Shown here piece after piece: positions 35,544-46,735 of a DNA stretch of 64,000 bases (the first letter of the stretch is position 1; every line of letters starts with the position of its first letter). Source of the stretch: Chloranthus sessilifolius (taxonomy: Eukaryota; Streptophyta; Magnoliopsida; Chloranthales; Chloranthaceae); NCBI GenBank assembly GCA_021018995.1, contig CM037584.1, positions 48,063,811-48,127,810 on the forward strand, read 5' to 3'. Under the pieces are notes generated by a model that was given only the letters and a program-made list of their open reading frames with translations, had not been told where the DNA came from and ran no database searches. A program made the translations under genes and the position numbers.

Positions 35544-38500
35544 ATCCTCCACAATTTTAAAATATTCAAAATCTCCCACTATTTTAAAGATATTCAAAAA
35601 TCCTTAAAAAAATTAAAACAGAGTAAAGCAAGAAATATGTGCATAAATGAAAATGTGTTACAGACTTGAATTTTCAGGTTAGTAAAAATAATTCAAAGTT
35701 TGTCAAGTTCTTTAGTGAAACTAAGTCTTAAACTAATGATCTTATTTGATAAATCGAAACTATTTCACACACATATTTCACATATTTTGTGTTAAATAAA
35801 GAAGGTTAGCACATTTAGGCCCTATGCTAGTACCCTGGTTTTCGTAAGTGTATGAGATAAAGCCATGTATCATTAAAAGCGACTTCACCTTCACACTTAT
35901 ATAGGTAGACCTATAAGAGATGTCCCTGTAACTTTAACATCTCAACAGAAAGTGTTATAGGACTATTAAGAGCAATGCTCAACCTCACTTTATCCATTAC
36001 AGGTAAAAACACGACCCTTATGGGATGTATATGAGTTTTATTTCTCATCAATGTCCTGCCCTATAGCCGCCACATATTTATGACTTATTTTTCCCTTTGA
36101 ACCTAAAGATTGATGAAACAAATATTAGGTAGGGTTCCCATCATAAGTGGTTGTTTATGTTTACTGGCTTTAAACATCCCAATTAAAGTTTTATAAATTT
36201 CATCTCTTCCAAGACTTTTAGTAAACAGATCCGTCAGATTTTTCGCAGACCTGACCCCAATTACTGAGATTATTCTATCTCTAAGTAATTATTTTACATA
36301 GCTATGTCTTAGACCAATGTGTCTATTTTTTTCATTATACGTTTGACTATAAGCCTTTGATGGTGTTGCTTCACTATCACAATGTATAGAGATAGGTGGC
36401 AGGGGTTTAATTATAATTGAAATTTCAATTAATAAATTTCTTAACCATTCCGCTTCTTTTTCAGTTGCCGCTAAGACAATAAATTCTGATTCTATAGTGG
36501 AATGTGTGATGCAAGCTTGCTTCTTTGATTCTCATGAGATCGCAGCACCTCCAAAAGTGAATATCCATCCACTTGTGGACTTTGATTCTTCCGAACCAGA
36601 TATCTAACTTGCATCATTATATTCTTCTAACACTTGAGGATATCCTAAAAAATGTAAACCGTAATTAATAGTACCTTTTAAACATCTAAAAATATGTGAA
36701 ATAGCATTTTAATGAACAAAACTAGGGTTACTTGTAAATCTACTTAACTTACTTACGTCAAATGCAATGTCCGGCCTTGTACAATGCATTGCATACATAA
36801 TACTACCAATAACCCTTAAATATTCTAAGTGTTGCACACATCTTCGATCATTTTTAGTTAATTTAAGATTAATATCTAAAGGTGTATTGGCAGGTTTCAA
36901 ATCAAAATAATTAAATCTTTTCAACATAATGAGATTGACTTAAAGTTAGCGTATTCTCATTTCTTATAATTTTGATTCCCAAGATTTCATCGGCAAGTTT
37001 TTAGTTTCTAAAATAACTTCTAAATTAGTTCCAAATATAAGTAAATCATCTACATAAAGACATATTATAACACCATGATTATTAAAAAATTTATAATACA
37101 TACACTTATCTGCTTCATTGGTTTTGAAACCAAATTTAATAATTATATTATCAAACTTTTCATGCCACTATTTTGGTGCTTGTTTTAGCCCATATAGAGA
37201 TTTAATAAGTTTACAAACTTTCTTTTCTTGTCCAGGGAAAACAAATCCTTCTAGTTGTTTCATATAAACCTTTTCTTTTAAATCACCATTTAAGAAAGCG
37301 ATTTTAACATCTATTTGATAGATTTGTAATTTATGTATAGAAGTTAAGACAATTAGAAGTCTTATGATCGAAATTCTAGCAACGGGTGCGTAGGTATCAA
37401 AATAATCAATACCTTCTTTTTGTCTATATCCTTTGGCAACCAATCTTACTTTAAATTTTTCTATAGTTTCATCTGTTCTAAGTTTTCTTTTAAATATCCA
37501 TTTACATCCTATGGGTTTAGATCCTTCTGGTAAGTCTATTAATTTTCATGTTTTGTTTCTCATTATTGAATCTATTTCATCATTGATAGCTTCTTTTCAA
37601 AAATGCTATCTCTAGATTTCATGGCATCATTAAAAGTAATAGGATTATCGTCTACATTTAGACATAAATGTTTCTTAATATTTTTTGTCCTATTTCCTTC
37701 AATAAAATAGATATAATAGTCTTTTGAAAGACTAGTTTCAAACCGTTGACGTTTACTTCGTCGAGGTTCAATGATAACTTCTTCATCACTTGAAGATTCA
37801 ATAATTTCTTTATTTTTAGAAGATTCTCCATCTTCATAAGGTTTACTTTCAATATTTAATTTATTAGTTAGAGTAGTGAACTTAGATTCATAAAATATAG
37901 CATCTCTAGATTCTATTATAGTATTTTCATCAATGTCATCATTAGATTTCATAACTAAAAATCTGTAAGCTTTACTATTTTGTGCATAGCCAACAAATGC
38001 ACTTTCAATAGATCTAAGGCTTATCTTAGGTCTTTTAGGATCTACTAATCTAATAAGTATCCTACACCTCCATACTTTAAAATAGGTTAGACTAAGTTTG
38101 CGATTCTTCCAAAGTTCATATGGTGTAGTTAATGTTTTCTTATGTGGAATTCTATTCAAAATATGAGTAGCAGTCAACAAAGCTTCACCCCATAAATATT
38201 TATCGGAATTAGCATTAACTAACATTGCATTAGTCATTTCTACTAATGTTCTATTTTTTCTTTCGGCAACTCCGTTTTATTGTAGTGTATAAGGAGCTGT
38301 CACCTCATGACAAATTTCATGAATTTCACATAAATCGGAGAATTCATTTAACATTTATTCTCCACCTCGATCAAATCTAATGGCTTTTATTCTTTTATTT
38401 AATTGATTTTCTACTAAAGCTTTGTAAACCTTAAATTTTTCAAAAACCTTATTTTTAGTATTTAATAAATATATATGAGCATATTTTGAAAAATCATCTA

Positions 38501-40039
38501 TAAAAGTAATAAAATATCTTTTTTCTCCTCTTAGTAGGAACATTATTTAAATCACAAATATCACTAACATGAATTTCTAATAACACTAGGAAAATATTTT
38601 CTAATCATTTTAGTCTTAGCACAGATACTACAAACACTACTAGCAAAAGATTCATGTTTTGGAATTAAATCTAAGTTAGACATGCATTTCATAGATCTAT
38701 AATAAGCATGTCCTAATCTATCATGCCATAAATTAGAAAGAGAGACCGAGTAAGAAGAATGAGAGATTTTATCGATTGAATTAGTTACATTGAGTTTGAA
38801 CATGCCTCCCATGGCACATCCTTTTCCAACAAATTCGTCATTCTTGGATAAGATAAACTTATCCGATTTAAATACAAGTTTGAAACCATGCTTGATTAGT
38901 AAACCACCCAATACAAGATTCTTGCAAATGTCGGGTACATGAAGCACATCAGTAAGCGTCACGACTTATAATCTTTGCCGTAGATGAGTTCCCCATGAAG
39001 AGATCTTGATCATCGTCAGCCTTATCGTACGTCACAAACTTGTCACGATTATTACAAGTATGTTTTGTGACACCCGTGTCGATCTACCATTTATTGATGT
39101 CACCAATCAGATTTACCTCCAAAAGAACAGCTACAAAGTTACATTTTTCTTCCACTGCATTCGCCTGATTCTTCAGCTTCTTGAAGAGGCGACAATCCTG
39201 TTTGAAATGTCTGGGTTTCTCACAGTGATAGCAACCACCATTCTTCGGTACCATGGTCTTGTTCTCCTTGGTGAATTTCTTATTCTCCTTGATATGAGAA
39301 TATCCTCTTTTCCTCTTCTTGGACAGTCCACTGACAACCTATGATTCAATCAAGTGTGTCTTTGATGTCATATCAATGTGATCTTCTGTTTTGTCCCTAA
39401 CTCGGGATTCTTCCTCAATACGTAAATGAAGGAGAAGATCTTTCATAGAAACCTTCTCATTATTATGTTTAAGGATTTTTCGGTAATCTTTTCATGATAG
39501 AGGCAACTTGGCAATTACCGCACCAACTAGAAAATTCTCATCGAAATGAGAACCATTAGCAATCATATAATTTATAATTACTTGAAAATCATGCACTTGG
39601 CTAAGAATCGATTTATCATCGATCATCTTAAAATTAAAAAACTGACTGATTATATAAGAATTATACCCTGCATCTTCAGTTTTATATTTCTTCTCAAGTG
39701 CATTCCAGAGTTCCTTCGATGTGTTGTAGGCGTGGTAGACGTCAAACAACGAATCCAACAATGCATTCAGAATGTAGCCCTTGCAAGTATAGTCGTCTTC
39801 TTTCCATTTCTATTTTTTTCGAACCTCACCGAGGGTGGACGATTCAATAACAATCGAACACGGAGTTGTGATAACGTACACAACTTTTAACGTAGTCAAC
39901 AGAAAATTCAGTTTCTACTGCCACCGTTTAAAATTCGAACCATCAAAACTGTCCAACTTGTGGATGTTGTTGGGTAGTGCGGGATATAACTTAGTTGCAT
40001 CAGTAATCTGGGCCATCAGAATAAATCTCAGTTTGAAAT
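35544..40039 (-). pseudogene. Copia body 2: gag-protease-integrase-RT-RNase H fossil
   Basis: Same order as body 1: gag (39400-40010), protease (about 39000-39130), GAG-preintegrase (38564-38962), integrase (37572-38540), RT (36709-37443) and RNase H (36100-36700). Very close to body 1 along its whole length. Many breaks. Confidence 0.85.
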
Positions 40040-40329
40040 TGTTAGAAAAATGGTTTCGGGTTGCAAAAGAAGATAAAGAGTGGAATGAAAAAATACGCAG
40101 ATCCGGTTCGAGGCACGTTGAATATCGCTTTCTTTAAATTGAGATTTGCCCCTACCACTATGATCTAATAATCACCAATATGTTACCGACAAATCGGTTT
40201 CAGAATACAAAGAATCGGCAACATATTTTTGTGATCAGATTTGGTGAATCTGATCACGCAACCAGAACACCAGATAACACTAAAAAACTCTAAAACAATG
40301 AAGCTTTTAGAAATAGAAAACTAAGAAAT
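40040..40329 (-). repeat. Copia LTR 3, partial
   Basis: The + strand begins TGTTAGAAAAATGG as in LTR 1. About 290 of some 720-780 bp remain before the chromovirus LTR starts. The missing part is not seen on the far side of that element. Confidence 0.85.
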
Positions 40330-42841
40330 TGTGACAGCCCGAATTTCGGCACTCCGAAACCCGTGCCATCAGCACGATCATCTTGACCGTGCCCCTTAGC
40401 TAAGCACGGAACATTGGCATATCAAGCATAAAATGAAATAATAAATGAGCTGCGGAATTTAAATCTATATTAAGTAATTCTCCAAAAGACAGTTCTACCC
40501 TCATGCCTCTGCATGAATGGAGAACCGACCCGAACCATCGATGATAGCAATCATCACGGATGGTTCGCACCAACAGAATAATCTCAAACTCAATATATAC
40601 ATGGTTTAACCAAACAAGGCTTGACATACCAAGCCGTACAAATCTCTCTCAAAAAGCCCTCAAAGTGGCACAACGGAGTCCTCTAGAAGATGTCCTCAGG
40701 AGGTGGCTCCAACTCGTCGCCGGCCGCAAGGTCCGACTCATCGGGGTCAGCGTCTCCTGAAGCCTCGACCGCTGCTAGTAGTGGACCTGCGACGTATAGT
40801 CTATAGGGTGAGCTACATCCTAGCTCAATAGGGAACAAACACGGTTGAACATATAAATTATAACTCACATATATTCCATGATATGCCATGCATGAAGTAT
40901 CTATGCAGTTATTAATGAAACAGTTAAAAAGCATTTCGTTTTACTGTTGATTACTTGTATTTTCATTTACTCATGAATGATGCTGAAAAGGCCTAAAGCA
41001 AAACTTAAACTTTCAACTTAAGTAATCCCCGAGCAATATAGCATCGAGCCCCAATGAAATACCCTTCATCGTCATCTATATAGACACTTTTAACGTATTC
41101 CCTGGGAATACAATATAGTACCCAAGCCCCTTTCCCCTGGGGATTGGTGGCGGGGTTTCACTTGTCTCAAATCAACACCCCTGGGGTGTGCTTACTATGT
41201 GTGGATAAGCCTCCGCACTGGCTTACGGTTTCGCCGCCGTATCGGTCACGGATATCCTGCCGTGTCAGTCGTGGATATCTCGCCACGTCGGTGGGGTACC
41301 CTATCAAACCTCAAATAACAAAAATATCGGTGCCTTACATATAGTTATTCACCGTGTAAGTGTGCTATCTTATATCAGTTAGGCCCTATCAAACATGATT
41401 CAATCTTGGATACATCCCTGGGATGTATCCATTCACTTGCATCACACCTGATGCCCTTATCTCTTTATTTTTCTCATCCCCTGGGGATGGTTCATTATGT
41501 TTACTCTTATGGATGTCACACACACACACTTTTCATAATTCTTAAGCAATAAAAGCAAATTGAATTGAATTCTATATCACTACATACATGCTCTTGTAAA
41601 ATAAAGTACATGTTCAAGGTGTTCCCTACCTCAAGTCTTTGTTTGCTCAACGCATCAAGGTCCCACGTGGCTCCTTGTACACTAGCTCACACGTACCACC
41701 AATGGTACCACATAACAGGTGAAACACATCACTAAAGATGCAATAAAGGAGGTCCAAGACCCTCCATGAAGCTTAAAGTCAAACTCAAAAGTCAATAAAA
41801 TTTAGCACAGTCGATTAACCAAACTCCAAAATCGATTAATCGAATCTAATTTGATTAATCGATTTCCAAAATCGATTAATCGAAAATCAATATCGATTAA
41901 TCGATTCTCAAATCGATTAATCGAGATTCCCATTCGATTAATCGAAACCCAATTCGATTAATCGAAATTCTCCACTCTATCTGTCGATTCTCAATTCGAG
42001 TAATCGAATTTCTAAATCGATTAATCGAATTCCCATTTCAATTACTCGATTTCTCCAATCTATTTTCTTTCCTCCACTGGAGTTCACTGTAGGCTCCCAG
42101 TCGATCAATCGATTTCCAATTCGATTAATCGAAATCTAAAGTCGATTAATCAAAATTCAATTCGATTAATCGAGATCGGGGTCCTCTGACTTTTCAACTT
42201 CTTAGCCAATTTCGATTAATCGAAACCCCATTTCGATTAATCGAAATTGCCAGATTCAGCCCCTTTCGAGCTGTTCTTCCCAATCTTTTTTCACTCTTTT
42301 TCCTCTATTTTTCTAAATCATCATCCTACAATCTAAACCAATTTTCAACTAAAATTAACCTCTACAATCTATGCATTTTATTCACAAAAATTTACCTTTA
42401 ATCAATCTCAAATTGATTTCAAATCAAGTGGTTGAAAGGCTAGGGTTCCAGCTTTGGCTTGAGCAGTTCCTTCATGAGAATCGGCCTCTTTAATACTTGA
42501 ATCCCCCTTCCAATCACCCACAATAACTCCTTGCTTGATCACTCTCTTTACTCCTCTCTCTCTCTTCTTTACTTCTCTCTCAACAACCAAACTATTGATT
42601 TTAGGGTTATTAAACCCTTTTATCTCCCCCCTTAGCTTGTGTGTTGAGCACATGCACCTCAATAGGTGTATGTGACCTTAGATTTATAACACACACCACA
42701 TAGCCACACAATTTATCACATCTTATCCGTTCATCACACCTCATGCTAACCATTAGACTTCTATTTGGTCAAACCTATGACTGATCAGGCATGGATCCCT
42801 AGGTCACAGTTTAGCGTGATTTTTTTTTTTCGGCTATTACA
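40330..42841 (-). repeat. Chromovirus 3' LTR (2512 bp)
   Basis: The + strand begins TGTGACAGCCCGAATTTCGG and ends GGCTATTACA. A TATA-like ATAAAAGG lies near 42615 on the minus strand. The palindrome array at 41811-42244 is then some 350 bp inside the transcript. Also contains (CACA)n near 41520. Confidence 0.85.
41811..42244. repeat. Phased TCGATTAATCGA palindrome array in LTR
   Basis: Seventeen copies, eleven exact. Starts at 41811, 41832, 41851, 41872, 41893, 41913, 41934, 41954, 41996, 42017, 42038, 42101, 42121, 42142, 42162, 42212 and 42233. Steps are 19-21 bp; two gaps are 42 and 63 bp, exact multiples of 21, and one is 50. Confidence 0.95.
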
Positions 42842-42855
42842 TCCTCCCCACCTTG
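42842..42855 (-). other. Chromovirus polypurine tract
   Basis: The minus strand reads AAGGTGGGGAGGA directly before the LTR start TGTAATAGCC. Confidence 0.75.
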
Positions 42856-43115
42856 GGAATTTTTGTCCTCGAAAATAACCCAAGGTTAGTCGGTTTGGGT
42901 GTCTCCCCCCCCCCACACTCTCAGGTGAGGTGGTCCAGTTGACTAAGACGTATTTAGGTATTCACACATACAAGCATGGAAGTAAATTTAACAAAATTGA
43001 ACAATTGAAACAAAAAGTTTGATTTGTATTAAAATTAAAATTTACAAGGCCGGATAAGTTGGCGTACAAAAACAATTTACAGGTATACAATCATAACTCA
43101 AAATACATAGAAGAG

Positions 43116-44630
43116 TCAGGCAGTCCCCTCGCCAGGCTGGTCGGGTGCTACAGGAGCTGGTGGGTCTGCTGGAGCTGGCTGTGGCTGCGGTGGTAGCGGC
43201 GGCTGTGGTGGAAGCGTCTCAGTCGGCGGAGCGGATGTGGATGTGGAAGGAGCCGCGTCTGTAGTGGCTGTGGTAGGATGGAAGACGGGTCCTCGGTGGA
43301 AGGCTGTGCGTCCGGCTGTCCACTCCTCCTCCTGGGCGAGGTAGCGGCGGTAGTCTGTGGGGTAGATGTGGCGGAGGGTATGGAATAGAAGGAAGTCCAT
43401 CCTCCGGTTCATCCTTTCATTGTTGGCCTCCATACGGGCCAACACCTCCTCGATGGTCGGCCCTGCTGAAACGGCACGCCGGCGGTAGGATGAGGTGGGT
43501 GTAGCGGGCGCAGAGTGGGCTGGCGATGTCTGTGAGGCTGCTGTGTGAGAGGTGGCCCTCTCCACTGAAGGCTCGGCTGCAGCAGGGTGTGCCCTACCCA
43601 CGGGTGGGTCCTGCTGTGGTGGTGGGGGTGGCGGTGGTGCTACTGCCGGCCAAGGCGATCGAGCGGACCCGAGCCTGTGAGGGTCCGCTACATGGAAAAT
43701 GTCTTCACGCAGTCCGTAGCCCTCACCTCGTGAGGAGAGACGGCGTAGGATGGGTCGTTGGAGTAGCACTCCAACATGCTCGATATAAGGCGAGCGTAAG
43801 GCATCTTTTCCTTGGGCCGGAGGTTGCCCTTCATGAGCTTGCCCTTGATATACCTCATCCCCTCTAGGATGAGCATGGTGGCATCAAACCACCGGCCACA
43901 GAAGGCCGAGTAAAGTGCTTGTTGCACCTTTTCCACGCGCTCAGTGTCGTGGCGCATCGGGTATAGATTGCACTTGACCACCGAGTCAAGCATCCACATA
44001 TAGTGGGGAAGGTCAACCCTCTTTATGGAGGAGCCCGACCCCTTTTTACCATTTGTCATGCGGGTCATGACCTCCTCGAAGCGAGGTTCCTCCTCGAAGG
44101 GTGGGAATAGGGTGGTCTCAGGGGTAAAGTCGAGGTAGCACTCAAGCACCTCGTGTATGTGACGACGAGTGATCGTGTAGTCTCGACCCTCTATGGTGGT
44201 CTTGATCACATCGTTGGTGGTCGGGCTTGGTAGAATAATCTCACCAATCTAGGGTAGTAAGAACCCCGGATTGGTTTGAGAAGGTCGCCAAGACCGGCGT
44301 TATTGAGATAGTTTCGAGCCCATTGGGTCTCGCCCGGTACATCGGGATTTGTGAATAGGGTTGGGTCAATGACGTATTCGACCTTGAAGGTCTTGGCCGC
44401 CCACCATTCATTTTGTTGTACCACATTAGTGGGTGGTGGGGGCATTGGGGTCGATTCGCCGGAAGACTCGCGCATAGATGCTCTCGTCGAACCGGAGGTG
44501 GTCTCCGATGCCGACGGTGATGGAGTCCTCACCGGCGATGGGGTAGGTGGTGGTGGCGCGGCGTTCTTACGCCGAACTGGGAGTTTAGAAGTCGCCTTCT
44601 TTTAAGACAACCTAGTCTTGGGTGGCATTT
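43116..44630 (-). pseudogene. Extra sense ORF region, 'putative plant transposon protein'-like
   Basis: Sense-oriented with pol and placed where env would lie. It starts with a basic, Pro/Ser-rich stretch (44206-44630). A middle domain (about 43690-44480; WARNYLNNAGLGDLLKPIRG, YYPRLVRLFYQA, DYTITRRHIHEVLECYLDF) resembles the plant domain named 'putative plant transposon protein' that accompanies many gypsy elements. The end is Pro/Ala/Gln-rich with MNRRMDFLLFHTLRHIYP. No membrane segment or signal peptide, so not a classic envelope. Role unknown. Distinctly GC-richer than its surroundings. Broken, with a few breaks. Confidence 0.6.
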
Positions 44631-44864
44631 TGACGAAGGTTTCGGTAAAACTAGGGTTTTCGACTTGAAATTGAAGACATACGCGAGCCTAGGGTTTACC
44701 TTAGGTTTCGGAGGCGAATGCGGATGCGAATCGACGGAAATCCAAACCCTAGACCACACGGTTGGTTGGAGAAGAAGGAGGAGAAGAAACGCCCAAATAG
44801 CCGAAAGCCCAAATGATTTCGAATGGGAATTAAAATCCCCAATTTTCAATATATAGGCCTCGGC

Positions 44865-45492
44865 TCGATTAATCGAAATCCAGAATCGATTAATCGAGAT
44901 TTCAAACTAGGTTAAGCCGCATAAAATCGATTAATCGATTTCCCAAATCGATTAATCGAAACTCAAATTCGATTAATCAAAACCATTTCGATTAATCGAA
45001 ATCGTATCTGTTTAAATTTTTAAGTTTTTGAGCTCACTGGCGCGAGCCAGTCGATTAATCGAAATCCATTTTGATTAATCGAAATTTCAAAATCGATTAA
45101 TCGAAATTTACTTCGATTAATCGAAATCGTGCAGTAAGTTCCAAAATTTTCAGGATTCTTTAAGTTATTCGATTAATCGAATTCCACTTCGATTAATCGA
45201 AATCGTTCCTCTGACTTCATATTTCTTCCAAGTCCCTTTAGTAATTCGATCAATCGAACTTCCAGTTCGATTAATCGAAATCCCAAATCGATTAATCGAA
45301 TTTCCAAAATCGATTAATCGATCCCAAATCGATTAATCGAAATTATAACTCGATCAATCGAAATTGCATTCTATGTCTGTTCTAACTCTTTTTCAAATTT
45401 CCAGTCACTGGCAGGTGCCAGTCGACCAATCGAACAAAATCGATTAATCGAAATTCCAAATCGATTAATCGATTTGAAATTCGATTAATCGA
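44865..45492. repeat. Phased TCGATTAATCGA palindrome array, internal
   Basis: Twenty-two copies, seventeen exact. Runs at about 21-bp steps: 44865, 44886, 44927, 44948, 44969, 44988, 45051, 45071, 45093, 45113, 45169, 45189, 45246, 45267, 45288, 45310, 45329, 45350, 45422, 45440, 45461 and 45481. The 41- and 63-bp gaps are near-multiples of 21. Lies between the end of pol and the extra ORF. Confidence 0.95.
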
Positions 45493-45705
45493 TTTTGCCC
45501 AATTTCTGCAGATTTTCAATTTCTTTCGTTCTTTGATTTCTTTTGGTAGTTTATGACATCAAGTGGTTCATAGTTCCATAAAAACACATACACTTGGTCA
45601 TATGCATAAAAATCTGTTCGTTAAATCATACTTTGATCAAAACTTCCATTGAATTACAAGTATCGTGGAGATTTCACAAACATGTTTGTGGTTTACATTG
45701 GATTC

Positions 45706-46735
45706 TCACGTCGTTGGAAACAAGGCTGGATATTGTTCCTTCACATCGGCCTCTCGTTCCCAAGTAGCCTCTTCTTTTGGATGATTGTTCCACCGAACAA
45801 GCACTAAGGGAATCACTTTAGTGCGCAGTACTTGTTCCTTTCGATTCAAGATTTCCACAGGTTCCTCTATCGTGCTCATGTCCTCACACATCTTCATAGA
45901 TTGTTTTCCTAACACATGAGACGGATCATTCACATACTTTTTGAGCATCGATATGTGGAAAACGTTATGTACTCGATCAAACAGCGGTGGTAAACCAATG
46001 CGATACGCAACTTCACCTACACGTCCCAAAATTTCAAATGGTCCAACATAACGTGGGCTTAACTTCTCTCTCTTGCCAAATCTCATTACGCCTTTCATAG
46101 GTGACACTTTCACAAACACGTGCTCACCCACTTTATAGTCGACACTAGTCCGCTTCATGTCAGCGTAACTTTTCTGTCTACTCATCTTGACTTGACCGAT
46201 AATTCAACAATCTGGGTGATGGTTTTCAAGTAGTTTTGGCCCCAACACAAATTTCAATTGCTTTTCCCAATTGAGGGGTGATTTGCATCGTCGTCCATAC
46301 AGAGCTTCATATGGTGCCATGCCAATGCTCGTTTGGAAACTGTTGTTGTATGCGAATTCGAGCAACGGTAGATACTCGTCCCAGTACCCCTGCATATCTA
46401 GCATGCACGCTCTGAGCATGTCTTCTATTACTTGGTTCACTCGCTCTGTCTGCCCATCAGTTTGAGGATGGAAAGCTGAACTAAAGTCTAGTCGTGTTCT
46501 CATTCCTTCTTGAAATTTCTTCCAAAACTTGGATGTATATAGTGGATCACGATCTGAAACTATGCTGCTTGGAATCCCATGTAATCTTACAATCTCCTTC
46601 ATGTATAAGCCTGTCAGTCTTCCTGTTGTATACGTAGTATTGTATGGCAAAAAGTGCGCTGATTTGGTCAATCGGTCAATGACAATCCAAATGGCATTGT
46701 GTCTCTTGGCAGTACGGGGCAATCCAAAATTATTA
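45706..46735 (-). pseudogene. Chromovirus integrase end and chromodomain
   Basis: Integrase core part (46204-46722): DRLTKSAHFLPYNTTYT, IVSDRDPLYTSKFW, FHPQTDGQTERVNQVIEDM and YGRRCKSPLNW. C-terminal part (45706-46185): VKVSPMKGVMRFGKREKLSP and HNVFHISMLKKYV. It ends in a chromodomain-like PVEILNRKEQVLRTKVIPLV..W..H..EEATWERE. The chromodomain directs integration to marked chromatin. Tekay/Del wording. A few breaks; fossil. Confidence 0.85.

Larger units (their letters stand above)
29463..40329 (-). mobile_element. Tandem Ty1/copia (Tork-like) pair sharing LTRs
   Basis: Order on the + strand: LTR 29463-30240, body 30241-34823, LTR 34824-35543, body 35544-40039, partial LTR 40040-40329. Both bodies are minus strand and carry gag, protease, integrase, RT and RNase H in the copia order. 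The shared middle LTR is what unequal recombination between LTRs produces. LTR 1 and LTR 2 differ at roughly 8-10% of sites by eye, so the insertion is old. Both bodies are broken, with many breaks each. The right LTR stops where the chromovirus LTR begins at 40330. Confidence 0.85.
40330..46735 (-). mobile_element. Tekay/Del-like chromovirus, 3' part, with extra ORF region
   Basis: On the minus strand: integrase end and chromodomain (46735-45706), a palindrome array (45492-44865), an extra ORF region (about 44630-43116), polypurine tract and 3' LTR (42841-40330). The LTR belongs to the same family as 7120-9480. An extra 2.8 kb between pol and the LTR is longer than expected for Tekay/Del. 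The left part of pol, gag and 5' LTR are not present to the right of 46735. Broken, a few breaks. Confidence 0.8.

Noticed and set aside
43526-43867. Plus-strand ORF of 113 codons
   Set aside because: Antisense shadow of the extra chromovirus ORF region; no homology of its own.
43116-44630. Envelope gene
   Set aside because: Right position but no signal peptide, hydrophobic anchor or cleavage motif; the domain wording fits a plant transposon-associated protein instead.
44865-45492. CRISPR-like regular repeat
   Set aside because: Core is 12 bp with 7-10 bp spacers that are not unique, in a plant retroelement; spacing is helical, not CRISPR-like.
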